DNA of 64,000 nt, from NCBI GenBank assembly GCA_033032175.1, contig CM065318.1, positions 7,750,001 through 7,814,000 on the forward strand, given 5' to 3'. The notes beneath the pieces are model-generated. The model saw only the letters and a list, made by a program, of their open reading frames with translations, was not told where the DNA came from and searched no databases. Position numbers and translations under genes: made by a program. Below, in pieces: positions 1 through 11,761 of this stretch; position 1 is the stretch's first letter, and each line of letters begins with the position of its first letter. The stretch is from Saturnia japonica (Eukaryota > Arthropoda > Insecta > Lepidoptera > Saturniidae).

Positions 1-500
1 AAACACTAATTTAAATTTTATTAAAATGTACATACAAGTACTCACAATCATTATTCACAAAATCATTTTCAATTAATGCACATTTGAAATATCCATGGTA
101 ACCTAACACAATATCAATCAGTAACAGATTGTCATAAGTATTGCCTAAAAAATTTTTGTTTCGTGCCTTTTTGGTGAGGTAATAAAATTCATTATTGCGT
201 GGCAACAAACCTCTTTTGTACCATTTTACCATTGCCTAAAACTTTGTATCTCATTTTCTCCCACGTTAAATCGTATGAATTTATGCGTCTGTCTCTTTTT
301 ACTGTCGCTTTCGCTTTTTCGTTTCATCGACTTTCAAATCAAAACGATGCTAAAGAAGTTTTCACTTCAAAAATGTAATTTTGGTATCCTTTTTTTAGCT
401 TTGTGTGATAAGTGATAACTAAACGTCTTCTTGACTTATCAGGTTACAGCTTTCAATAATAAACAACTATGTATATAAAAATATTTATATAATAATGTTA
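1..500. other. AT-rich sequence, nothing recognised
   Basis: No open frame of note, no recognisable repeat and no RNA gene is seen here. Short minus-strand frames are present but have no domain-like character. Confidence 0.5.
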
Positions 501-517
501 CTTAACTTAATGTTACT

Positions 518-1009
518 TTGGAGTGTAGTGGGTTGTCAGTGTGTAATTCAGCCAGTCGGCCCGTATGGGCGGCTGAATTCCTTGTTTACTTTACTTTACT
601 TTATTGTAATCCACAATCTCTCGCCAGTGGCTCCAATAAGCTGTCCTGCATGCAGTGCCACACTCCGGTAACCACGTCGACTCGTGGGCTAAACCTGGCT
701 GAGGGTAATTCTTGTGCTTTGGCACATGAGTTTTAGCGGTCACATCCCGCTTAGTGCACATAAATCTACCACGGTATCTTAGCAGTCCATTTTCAGTGGC
801 GTGGTAATGAGGCATTGTGGAAGGCCTAGGGCGATGATAGATGTCTAGTTATTGTCGCCTAGACACTGCATCCTAACTTCTCTCCGGTCGTAGCGGATAC
901 CCGTTCCATCGGATGAAGAGGAGAAGGGACGAGAGGGTGCATCTGTGTTTGCGCGCACACTTATGCACCTAAATATATCCTCTGCAATTGACTTTTTTTC
1001 TGGATACCG
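518..1009. repeat. Less AT-rich flank upstream of the LINE, probably LINE 5' sequence or older LINE debris
   Basis: This stretch is clearly richer in G and C than its surroundings. The end, about 885-1005, contains wording like 'gcatctgtgtttgcgcgcac' followed by 'tatcctctgcaattgac', which I associate with the 3' region of lepidopteran RTE LINEs. It may therefore be the tail of an older copy into which the next element inserted, or part of the 5' untranslated region of the element below. The boundary at about 1010 is a guess. Confidence 0.35.
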
Positions 1010-1362
1010 GACACGAGATCAAAGTCCTGTGGCGATGGGCTGAGGTAGAGGGGTCTGGTCTTGCAAACCAGGCTCTGTCTAAGGTCTGCACACAGGCGGT
1101 AGCAGGGAGAGTGGTCGTTTTTACGCTGCAAAAAGGAACAACAGCGTAGATTGGGCAGCACCCTGTGCGACAAAGCAGCCCTATTTAGGGAGGCACTGCT
1201 TTCCTTGCTTAGCCAAGGAGGGAGCTAGAAAAGGTGCTCTAAAAATTTGCTTATTCCATTTTACTTGGGAGGTAGTAACCACGGCTGCCTTTGCATCCTT
1301 TTCATCGTGGTCGAAATATAAAAAATATAAAGAATAAAAAACCAAATGTTTCTAACATCATT

Positions 1363-4136
1363 AATTTCGGTGCATGGAATGTACGTACCCCCTCCTCGAC
1401 CGTGATAATAATGCATGTCCTGAGCGAAAAACAGCTGTAGTGGCAAGAGAGCTTAGCCGCTACAACATTGACATAGCTGCACTTAGCGAAACGCATCTAG
1501 CTGACGAAGGTGAGCTTGTGGAGCACGGTGGCGGATACACTTTTTTCTGGAAAGGCACCGCCAAACATGAACCGCGGCGCTCGGGAGTTGGGTTTGCAAT
1601 AAAAACAGAAATTGCTAAACGACTGGAGGAATGTCCTGTTTACACCTCGGATCGTGTCATTACGCTTCGCCTTCATCTAAAGCACAAAAACTTGTTAAAT
1701 ATCATAAGTGTGTATGCGCCTACACTGGATAAATCTGACGACGTAAAAGATAAATTCTATGAAGAACTTACGCAAACTCTATCAAAAATCCCATCACGTG
1801 AGCAGATCTTAGTTCTTGGTGACTTTAATGCGAGAGTGGGGCGTGACTTTCAAGCTTGGCCGAACGTTTTAGGTAGACATGGACTGGGAAACATGAACAG
1901 TAATGGACAATTACTACTTAGCTTATGTGCACAATTTGATTTATCTATTACTAACACCTTTTTCCGTCTTCCTATGTAGTACAAAGCCACATGGATGCAT
2001 CCACGGTCTAAACATTGGCATTTGATTGATTACGCCATTGTAAGACAAAGAGATATTGGACAGGTAAATGTTACTCGCGTAATGCGAGGTGCCAACTGCT
2101 GGACTGACCATCGTCTTGTACTTATTAAACTGAGGTTGCGTCTTTGTCATCCTTGGAGAAAAAATTATGTAAAAAACGTACGAATTAACGTTAACAGCCT
2201 ACAGTACATGCCAAGAAGAGAGGCATATGTGCAAGCTGTAGATACTGCTATATTGTCCCTGGATGATGAGAACGATGACCTTGAATCAACTTGGCGGACG
2301 TTGTCATCGCAACTCCTCAATATAAGCAATCAGGTTCTAGGCACAAGAATCTAAAAGTAAGAAGACTGGTTCGATGACAGCGACCCATTATTTGCTGTGG
2401 CATTTAGAGAACACCGAGAGCTTCTCAAAGAGCAGAACAATGCTCCATGCCAGAGTAGCATTCTGGAGCGTATCAGGCAAAGCAATGCTCAGATAAGGAA
2501 ACTTACTAGAGAAGCTAAGGACAGTTGGTGGAAGAAGAAATCTCAACATTTGCAGTGGCTGTCGGATACAAACCAGCAGGGCATTTTCTATGATGAAATT
2601 AGAAAAGTTACACGATCTGCAAACCGCAGCTTTGTACCGTTAAGATCTTTGGATGGTGTTCTGTTGACCAATAAAGGTGACGTTATGACTCGTTGGGTAC
2701 AACATTTTAATCATTTACTCAACGTCGATCGTTCAGCTGATCTTGAATTCATACGATCACTTTCAGAACTGCCGTTGGAAATCGAACTCGCAAACTCTCC
2801 AATGCTGGAAGAGGTGACAACTGCAATCAAACAACAGCAGAACAGGAGAGCAGTAGGTGTGGATAGCATCTGTGGAGAGCTATTGAAATACGGTGGAGAT
2901 ACCTTGCATAACACTCTATGGAAGTTATATACACGTATGTGGAATGACGAGCGAGTACCAGAATGTTTCAAAATGTCTCGTATTTGCACGTTATACAAAA
3001 ATAAAGGGGATCGCTCTGACTGCAATGCTTATCGAGGCATGTCTCTTCTATCAACGCCGGGAAAAGTTTTTGCGAGAATTCTCCTAAACCGCCTACTACC
3101 TATATCGGAAGCAATATTACCCGAAAGTCAGTTTGGGTTTCGACCAGAAAGAGGGACATGTGAAGCCATTTTCTCAGTTCGCCAACTGATGGAGAAGAGC
3201 AGAGAACAAGATCGGCCATTGTTCTTGTGTTTTGTTGACCTTGAAAAAGCATTTGATAGTGTCCCTCGTGATACGCTGTGGGTTGTTTTGTCTAAAATTG
3301 GCTGCCCTGATAAATTTGTAACAATTGGTGAGGAAATTCTGAAATTAGTGGAGAAGTTTAAGTACCTAGGTAGCACAATAACATCTAAGTGTGACTTAGA
3401 CAACGAAATAAACAGCAGGATAGGAGCTGCCGCTGCAACTTTTGGTAAATTGCGGTCAAAGGTATTTCGTTCGCATGACCTCAAACTATCCACTAAGATC
3501 AGTGTGTATATGGCCACTATTTTACCAAATCTCCTCTACTCCTCTGAGACGTGGGTTTTGTACCGGAAGCACATTCGATTACTTGACAGATTTCATCTTA
3601 AATGCCTACGGGATATCATGAACATCCGATGGTCGGACCGAGTTCGGAACTCGAATGTACTGAGGCGTGCAAATGTCGGCGGCATTGAAATGTATCTAAT
3701 GCAACGACAGCTACGTTGGTGCGGACATGTGTCTCGTATGCCGGAAAGTAGAGTGGCGAAGCGCATCTTCTTTTCAGAACTCCAGTACGGTAAGCGTAAG
3801 CGCGGTGGACAGTACCTCAGATATAAGGATGTTCTAAAAAGGCACATGAAGCGATGCAAAATAGAGCCCTCTCAGTGGGAGACAAAAGCAGCACAGCGCA
3901 ATGAATGGAGACACCTTGTTCAGTTACAGGCAAACGCCTTTGAATCTCAGCGCTGTGATAACCTCGATAAGAGACGAGACGATTTAAAGACAAGACCATC
4001 TGTGGTCATACCTTACAGTTATGTTGGTGGAGTTTTAACATGCCCGACATGCACTCGTACCTTTATCAACAAAATTGGGTACAGTAGTCACTACAAAGCA
4101 CATCAAAGGGCAGAACATCAATGTCCTGATTAAGTT
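1363..4136 (+). pseudogene. LINE endonuclease-reverse transcriptase, disabled
   Basis: An AP-type endonuclease domain comes first, with readable motifs AWNVRT, LSETHL, SVYAPT, LGDFNARVG, LIDYAIV and TDHR. A reverse transcriptase follows ([42 protein letters not shown]), then a thumb region with [13 protein letters not shown] and a terminal C2H2-type knuckle (CPTC..., H-x3-H) near 4040-4110. From about 1392 onward everything lies in one frame, broken by TAG at 1977-1979, TAA at 2352-2354 and TAA at 2358-2360. The start NFGAWNVRT (1363-1389) is one frame off, so a small indel lies in the C-run near 1389-1393. Near 3325 the protein jumps from KFVTI straight to [15 protein letters not shown], so the region that should carry the F/YxDD catalytic motif is absent without loss of frame. 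The element cannot make an active polymerase. Confidence 0.92.
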
Positions 4137-4191
4137 ATTTTATACATATCCAGAGAATCAAAAGTCGCTGTAGCTGAAATCGGCCAGGATG

Positions 4192-4203
4192 ACACACACA
4201 CAC
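4192..4203 (+). repeat. (AC)n tail of the RTE-like LINE
   Basis: Six AC units directly follow the conserved 3' end of the LINE. Simple-repeat tails are the usual 3' terminus of RTE elements. Confidence 0.7.
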
Positions 4204-6780
4204 TTAACTACACATTTAGAGTTAAATCAAAGCTTAATAGCTATAAAATGTAAATATTCAAAGGATCTATTTATGTTATAGGGGTTCGACATTAAATATG
4301 AAATTTAACCTAATTATTATCATTTTTAATTTTTATAAAATGAAACAAAACAGGAACAAATGTTACACGTTATATATTCTAGATATAAACGTAGATAAAT
4401 ATCAGAGCAATAACTGGTAGGTATAAACGTTTTCGCATCACAAAGAGCAAATCTCAAAATACCGTATAGCGGCCATTTAATCTCGACAATCAGCAGTGCC
4501 TCTGTTTCGTTCCACAGCTAAATCCCGCTGATGCACTGTGTCCACGGGTATCCGGATTTGTCAGAGTGTCCGGATTACCCGGCTATGTCTGGATGTACGG
4601 ACGCGGGCGGGTACGTTCGTGACACCGCAGCCAGCCCAGCGATTAGTCCTACTGCCCTTCTTGTTGGAAAATTCGAGCCGGGTCAACGTGGATTGCATAA
4701 ATAAGTATCAATAAATATTGATTTATTAGTTTTAGTAAAACTGATTGTTGTTCTATTTAATAATTTAGTACGAGTTTAATATGCTCTTTCATCGTTTAAC
4801 TGTTTTGATATAAGTAGGTTTTATCAAAAAATACATTCACTTATTACTTATAATTATTCTTACCAACTTTAAAATACTGAAATTCCTTCACAAATCTGCT
4901 ATCGATGATTGAAAACCCATTTGAAGCAATGATCACTCAGTTTTAACGTGCTCAGTTGCGCAGTTGCTCATTGCTCGATCAGAACACTATAATAAGCTTC
5001 AGCAATCTGTGAAAGTATACATCGTTATGAAATGACAGCATGATGGTGGGCATTTTATGGTACTCATTTAGATGATTTAACTACCACCCTCAAGTTAAAA
5101 TCTATTGCGAAATCTATCTGCGTGTTTCGGCAACTTCACTTGAAAACCATTTTTGTTTCTAGACTTAACTTATTATTACTATCCATGCCGAATTATCAGG
5201 TAAGATAGTGAAGAAACTCATATCTACAGCCCGATAAAAAATTGTGGTGTTATAGAAACAAGATGTAGCTTAAATGATTCCACTGTCTGCTATTTAATAT
5301 AAGGTACAGGTATTTTATAATTCGTTAAATTCGATTAAATATACATATAACAATTTAGTTTTAAACCAACATTTTATTATTTATAGTGAATATTAATCAC
5401 GATCATTATAGCGAAATTTCACAGACAAATTCTATGCACATCAGTATGGCACGCTTTATGAAAAACTGTTCAGTATTGGATAAGTACACACTAATAATTA
5501 TGTAATTATCAAATTACAAAATACCGTGAACAGAAAAAAAGGCGGTATGATTTCAAACATATATGTATGTACTAACTTGTATCTGCGACTTAGTTCACTT
5601 TAAATTACTATAATACCTTATATTAATATTTAAAACAATATCTCACACCTTATTAAGAGTTTAACTTTTTATAAACAGTAAATCTTTTACCAAAGCATTC
5701 CAATATCTACTTAGCAAGTTCTACGTTTTACGTTCAGAACTGTTGGGTAGACACCCAACCAGAACCCATCCACAGCAGAATGAGAGCATTAATTGTTTAA
5801 TAACTTTGTACTCTTTAAAAGGAGATTGTCGAAAAAGCCTTCCTTAGTACAATTCTGTATAACAAAGTAACAATATCTATCAAACATAATAATAATAACT
5901 TTATTGAATTATAATAAATTACAAGAATATAGGACTTATTGCAATGGGATACAATTTTTTGATCAATAATAATGAATTCTAGCGCCTGAACTAGACCGAC
6001 CCTGTCTCTTTCCGTGATATATTAAAACCTTCATACTATTAGTATATTGTCTTTGCGTTGTTCTTTTTTATGTTGATATAAAGTATTTAAATCGTCTATC
6101 ATTTTAAATATCCACAGTACTTAATACAAAACCGATGTTTTTACAAGAAGCGGGCCACTGATCTAATCTTCTGTTTATCTTGAATTGAATAGACTATATA
6201 ATAATTTATTTATAAGAACCTACGAACATTGGAGACTCGAATACTTGTACAAGAAAAATACTTCCTACACATTTCTAATTAGGCTTCGTGCGAAGGCACA
6301 AAATGAAATCATCTTTCAAGATTCTTAAAGAAAACATTCACTTTGCCGTTCCATAATTTTATAATTATACTTTTGAAGTTTCACGGAATCACATAGTCTA
6401 AATAAATTACAATTTTTTCCATAGTAACTCCATATTTGCCTTACATTTAGTTCATTTAAATACATCTATACTGTTTCTTTGATGGTATGAATGTATTCAA
6501 ATCAAAATGTATAAGAAGTATATTAATTTAAATAGAAGTCTCCCATGCTCGTAGGATTAATATTTATTCAATTCACCCAAAATTGCGAAAATCTAGATCA
6601 CAAAGAAGAAAATATTGCTTGGAGGGTACGCGTATTCTTGGGGAATTAACACATTTTTGGAGCTGTTATTGCTTGAGAATACACGTATCTGACAAGTAGT
6701 CAATCGTCGATTGCATCTGATCATCATAACATGTTTTATTTATGTTATTTGAATATAATATGTAATAGCATTTAATAATT
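4204..6780. other. Intergenic, no gene seen
   Basis: The stretch is AT-rich. A GC-richer island lies at about 4440-4690 with several 'tccgga' words (around 4551, 4571 and 4598) but no convincing frame. Nothing else is recognised. Confidence 0.5.
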
Positions 6781-6782
6781 TT

Positions 6783-7045
6783 AGTTTTTATGTACGCCGT
6801 GATGAAGCCACAACATGGTGTTAGGGTATTTTCAAATACCCGCCTGGCTACCTAGCACACTCAAGTTGCAAATCTGTCGCCAAGCTCTTAGGCGCTACTT
6901 CCACGGACGAGTTTATCACGACGATATTATCGCGGCCATACGGCGAGTGACATTGACAAGGAAAACGTCCAACGACTTGCTGTACGCCCGCCGCCAAACC
7001 AGAGCTACTCGCAGCGCACACGCCGCAGAACAGAACTATTGTCAC
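6783..7045 (+). repeat. Possible Metulj-like SINE head, degenerate
   Basis: The string from 'tggtgttagggtattttcaa' through 'tacccgcctggctacctagc' resembles the segment at 60719-60770 and the 'ggtggtaggg...gcctg' head of the lepidopteran SINE family I know as Metulj. A 78-codon frame crosses the region but has no family features. The less AT-rich sequence continues to about 7250, including the palindrome 'gtcgcgactcgcgac' near 7117. Confidence 0.35.
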
Positions 7046-8669
7046 TTCTGAAGTTACTCTTCCTGTCATCAAATTGAGCTCTTTTCAGCAAAACAACTTG
7101 TGGACAAGCAACAATAAGTCGCGACTCGCGACGATACGCGGGCGGACGTGTGGTTCTGGTTGATACACTCGTTCGTGGAGGTGGCGCCTTATGGGTGGGT
7201 GTGTTCCATTAGCTGCACGTGAAAACCAATTTCCGTACTAAACTTAGTGTGTAGAAAACCTTTTATACACCAGTATCCCGTCCTCGAAAATGAAGCATAT
7301 GAGTTTAAATGATGAAGTAGGTATCTCTGAAAAAAAAACGTAAGCAAGCATGCTTACATAAAACAGCATTGAAAATTAATAGCATTAATACAATCTTTAT
7401 TGTTGTAGGGTTACAGAGCTTTAAGATATTGCTGCATCGTCTCATCCATGGGTAATCAGATCCGATTGTTGTCACCTCTACATCTACCTATATTTGGCGT
7501 AATTGGAAGTCTCGTTTAAGTTTTTTACTATTGTTTAGCCGTTTTAATTGTATCGATTTCGATATTTTTCTCGAAGTTGTTTGTTTTGTAAAAATGACTG
7601 ATAAAATTGATTGCATATAAGTTATATGACAATAAAATGTATTATTTTTGTAAATATAATGTACAAGGTATAAGTTTTTAAATTATAAAATCGATAAATA
7701 TAAGTATTTTAAAAATATATATATTTGTTCACCTAAAAACAAAGATACAATAAATGTATATAAGTTGTATGTTATGGTTTCATTTTAATTCTTATAAGTC
7801 TTATGATATGCTACTCAGAGTGCAAAGCTTTTACTAGAGAACTATTTATAAGAACCTTCCTACTAATATTTCTAGTACCAGTTAACATTGAAAGGCATAC
7901 AATGCTAATCGTACTAAATTGTGCGAAAAAAGCCTTTTAGTAAAAGCACTATAAAGGTCTTCATAGAATACATAAGTATATATGGTAATAGTAGTGTACA
8001 GTCAGTCTGCATAAAACGGAACAAAACATACACGTTCCAATATGGAGTGAAGTTATGAAGTGGCCCGTTAAATATTGATAGCTAGTTATGATGACAAACG
8101 AGTAATAGCCGACTCACATCTGAGCGCAATGTTACCTTTACCTACAGTATCTGTTAGGAATGTTTCTCAGTAAAGTAACTTTATATGTAATATTTAAGAG
8201 AATATGCTTGACTTACTAGTCTCGGATTTCCCGTTGACGAATGGTCATTTCTATTATGCACATATTTATACGAAAACTAGATAACGATTTACGCTCTAAA
8301 TTCGAAATAACTTATCAGAATGAAACACACCAATCTTTGACAACTTGATAAAAATTCTTAAATAATGTTGTAAATGTTAAATCTTCGAGACTTCAGGCAT
8401 TCACATAAGTAACAGCGGGAAAATTTTTTTTCCTCAAAGTAACAAAACGTCATTCACATAAACCACTGTGCGTAATACACATTCAGCTGAGAAAGAGACG
8501 AATAATCCAACACAAAATTACTTATTCAGTTGTCCATTACGCAACAGTGCACACTGTTTATTTAAATGTATAAGATTGACGAACATGGACACACAATCGA
8601 GGTTTAATTTTGTAAAGTCCAAAAGTTTATATTATGTTTTAATTGTTTAAGAGCACACCGTCTTAATAA
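7046..8669. other. Intergenic, no gene seen
   Basis: Nothing is recognised apart from the GC-richer shoulder up to about 7250. Small frames near 8468-8650 look random. Confidence 0.45.
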
Positions 8670-8945
8670 TTGTATTTCAAAATCGTGAAATATGTAACCG
8701 TAAACATAATGCCTTATTACATACAAAACCCGACAATTAACACTGAACAAAATAGTTATATACAACCAGCCCTGAATAATAATACTCGTTCAAATCATTC
8801 CCATACTATTACCCCGGTTCAACGCCGTTTCAGACCGGAGAGAATTAGACATGCCAACGTAGATCTATCACACTCCCATTCATATGTTTCGCACGACATC
8901 GACAAAGAGATTGCGCGTTTAGGAGAAACTAAAGACTTTCACTAA
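8670..8945 (+). other. Unrecognised 91-codon open frame
   Basis: The frame reads through an Asn/Gln/His/Ser-rich stretch and then a more charged end (QRRFRPERIRH, DIDKEIARLGETKDFH). It stops just before the BEL/Pao remnant begins. It does not resemble a BEL protease or the reverse transcriptase N-terminus, and no splice context stands out. It could be an old piece of the same retroelement, a pseudoexon or chance. The composition is less random than most short frames here, which is the only reason to list it. Confidence 0.25.
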
Positions 8946-8949
8946 AAAT

Positions 8950-9760
8950 TGGTTGTATTCACTTGAAAGAAAATTTAATCTGGATCCACTACTGGAATAA
9001 AATCATAAAGAATTTATACTACAATATTGTATAGTTGTAGCATATGCTAATATGGGCAACATGCAACCAGTTGAACTCTCAACTGCACTAAATTTTCCAA
9101 AGTAGGTACTACATTCCACATCACGGGTCGTATAAAATGGATTCAAATAAAACTCGTTGTATTTTTGACCCGTCTTTAAAGAGTAGCACGGGAAACTCTT
9201 TAAATAATATTTTATTAACCGGAACCAAGCTTCAACAGGATTTAGTAGACAATATTCTCCACTTTCGATGGCATGAAGTTGTTTTTTCCGCAGACATCCG
9301 CCAGATGTATCGATAATTAATCCACCCTGATAATCGCAATTATCAATTGATCATGTGGCGAAATGATAAACGTAACATTTTAAAATATTAACTTAGCAGT
9401 TACTTATGGGGTCAATTCGGCTCCGTTTCTTGAAATGCGGTGTGTAGTAAGCTTGCTATTTTAGTTCAAGTTAGTCATCCTAGGGCTTCTAAGGTGTTAC
9501 AAAGCGATATTTTTGTTGATGATATAGTACCTATCAGATGCTAAATCTCTTTCCGAAGTACGTGAGATTAAAACGAACTCGTCGACTTGTTGCCGCAAGC
9601 GCGTCTAGAACTTAGAAAGTCGACTAGTAATCAACTTTCAGATTTACCTTTAGAGTCCTGTGAAATTAATTTTGTCGATGAACAGAATGCTTCACTTAAA
9701 ATAAAAAGTTTTAAATATACTCAACTTTCTTTTTTAGCGGTATTTAAGACCCGAATAGTT
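8950..9760 (+). pseudogene. BEL/Pao LTR-retrotransposon polymerase remnant
   Basis: The translation shows the BEL/Pao pattern: a linker (KFNLDPLLE, then GNMQPVE) at about 8950-9080, then YIPHHG at 9110-9127, FDPSLKSSTGNSLNNILLTG, FSADIRQMYR and, after a TAA at 9314-9316, LIHPDNRNYQLIMWR. TYGVNSAPFLEMRC follows in another frame near 9400-9440. The catalytic motif IFVDDIV has its two aspartates at 9518-9523. The downstream text ELVDLLPQARLELRKSTSNQLSDLP also fits the family. There are several stops and at least two frameshifts. No LTRs, gag, protease or integrase were found nearby, so this is an isolated polymerase fragment. Superfamily call is firm; family not named. Confidence 0.88.
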
Positions 9761-10259
9761 GGTTAGCTCTGAGGATTATTACCGTCAAATTATTAATGCA
9801 ACAATTATGAAAACTTGGAACACAGTGGAGTGAAACACCGCCCCGCCCCACCTTTCATTATATCTAAACTGCAATCGTTTTTTAATAACTTATCTCACCA
9901 ACCTGGCTATTCCGCGACATTTCTTTCAAATGAAGTTGCATACTTGGACCTGTGAATCGCAGTTGCCAACCAATTTGAACCTCCTTTCACACCCAACCCA
10001 TTCCATTCCAACTACCGCTTCTTTCGCGCGCGCACCGGCACGAACACCGTTGCCAAAATAAAATCAAAAACTGTTAATCTGGTGGAATCCAAGTATCTTG
10101 AACCTGACCTCATCAATACTGGTGAGTGATTGTGATATATCTAACAAGTAGTATATAGTAGCGCTTGTAGGAAAGTATGAAAACGATGTGGGACCTATTA
10201 GATCAATTACTATGTATGCATATTAGATAAAATTTCGTCGTGCGTATTTTTATTTTACT
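9761..10259. other. Flank of the BEL/Pao remnant, nothing firm
   Basis: A GC-richer patch at about 9950-10060 (with 'ttcgcgcgcgcaccggcacg') has no recognisable coding or repeat signature. It could be more retroelement debris. Confidence 0.35.
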
Positions 10260-10470
10260 AGCAGTACTCCAATGTTCAACCCCCTTTAAATTTATTCGAC
10301 CAGTTCTCCATCGCGCGGCTAACGCACCCCTGTAACTGATCTTTGTTCTCTCATCCGGTACTTGCCTACAGATTGCCAGGTTGCTTGACTTTCATAGTTA
10401 CTGCTCCGCTCCTTAGGATCGTAGCATGAAGTTATATAACCTTCGTAAAAAAAGTTTTTTTTTAAAGTGA
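10260..10470 (-). repeat. Helitron-related repeat, minus orientation
   Basis: The segment 'tttattcgaccagttctcca' through 'gtagcatgaagttatataac' is homologous to 32665-32850. Its end corresponds, in reverse complement, to the 'ggctatataacatcacg' core of the Helitrons at 14771-15413 and 58082-58780. Ends are not defined. Confidence 0.5.
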
Positions 10471-11680
10471 CATGTAGTTCCACATATTATTAGCGTGTTC
10501 AAACGAAAAAAAAAAAAAAAACAATTTCTTGCACTTTATAGGATTTTTAGCATCACACATTTCTGTTTTCCTGTCACAAAACATATAGAATTATTGTACT
10601 TTCTTGGATTAACGATAATATGAACTAAGTCTTTGCCTTTTTCTTCTTAACTTGGCGCCGCAAAAAGCATTTACCAGTGTCTAACTTACCAATGCATGTT
10701 TTTAGTTTACATTTATAATCCACTTAACGTTTGTGCATACACAATAACCAAACTGTATCACGCAAAATGCCACCAATATAACATAATATAGGGTCATGAA
10801 CCTAAGATAATGAATTAAAATAAAAACCACAACATAAAAGCACAAGATCCTGCCAAAAAGTCCATGACAATCATGATTAAAAAATTATTTATAGTGTTGA
10901 TAAATAATCGATTAAGTATCAATTAATCGAGTCATTTGCACTATTGATTAATAAATAGTTGGAGGAATACGCGAATTACTTACCTCTTTTTCGCTTTCGT
11001 CGCTCGACGGGCTTACATACCGTACTATAAGACTTCGATTAACCGATATTTTTTACAAAACAATCGGTACTATAGTATTTGCAAGCAATCGATGTTTAAG
11101 GAACACTACTTACGTAAGTACATTTAGGTTAGGTTATCAACAATTTTTTCTAAACCAAAAGGGTTGAAGTTTTATGGTGATAGGTATTTCTGACCTAATA
11201 GGGTAATATTCAGTTTAAATAGAAAGCTAATATGAAAGAAATGTGTTAAGTAAAAACAGTAATTAATGAAAACATTTTATTGCTAAAAACTAAATCACTG
11301 TATACAGTATTCCAACTTCCAGTCCCATTCAGTATGTATAAATAAAGTACCAACAAATCCGCCAGTACAATATCATAGCATATTGGAGTGGGTGGATGTT
11401 TCAACTATTTACATTTGTCTGTAATTAATGGCAAAAATACAATTTTATACAAAAATCCACCCTCATAACGTACCGTTACGTTACTACAGAAATAAAAATA
11501 CCACATTTTGAACATTTACATTTTTGTTGTTTTTATACTTTTTTTTTTCTTATTATATCGTGATATCTAAATGATATCACAATAATTAAAAATACATCTT
11601 TTGCATTTTGTTGTAATTTATTTACATTTACGGCTACAACTTCACAACTCCAAGCAATAAGTAATCCAGGAGAAATAAAC

Positions 11681-11683
<3 letters not shown>
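10471..11683. other. Downstream of membralin, no gene seen
   Basis: AT-rich with an A-run at about 10505-10522. Part of this is probably the membralin 3' untranslated region: on the minus strand AATAAA occurs at 11617-11622 and again near 11275. I cannot tell which, if either, is used. Confidence 0.4.

Positions 11684-11726
<43 letters not shown>
11684..11726. repeat. (TA)n microsatellite
   Basis: About 21 uninterrupted AT/TA units lie just downstream of the membralin stop codon, probably in its 3' untranslated region. Length polymorphism is expected. Confidence 0.9.
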
Positions 11727-11729
<3 letters not shown>

Positions 11730-11761
11730 TTACTTCAACGTAAAACAAAAATAAATTAATA

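Larger units (their letters stand above)
1010..4203 (+). mobile_element. RTE-like non-LTR retrotransposon (LINE), near full length but dead
   Basis: The layout is a putative 5' untranslated region (about 1010-1362), one long endonuclease plus reverse transcriptase frame (1363-4136), a short 3' untranslated region with 'cgctgtagctgaaatcggcc' at about 4167-4186, and a (AC)n tail at 4192-4203. A short 3' region ending in a simple repeat rather than poly-A is typical of the RTE clade. I see no clear target-site duplication. The clade call rests on the protein style and the 3' end; a neighbouring APE-type clade is possible. Confidence 0.8.
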
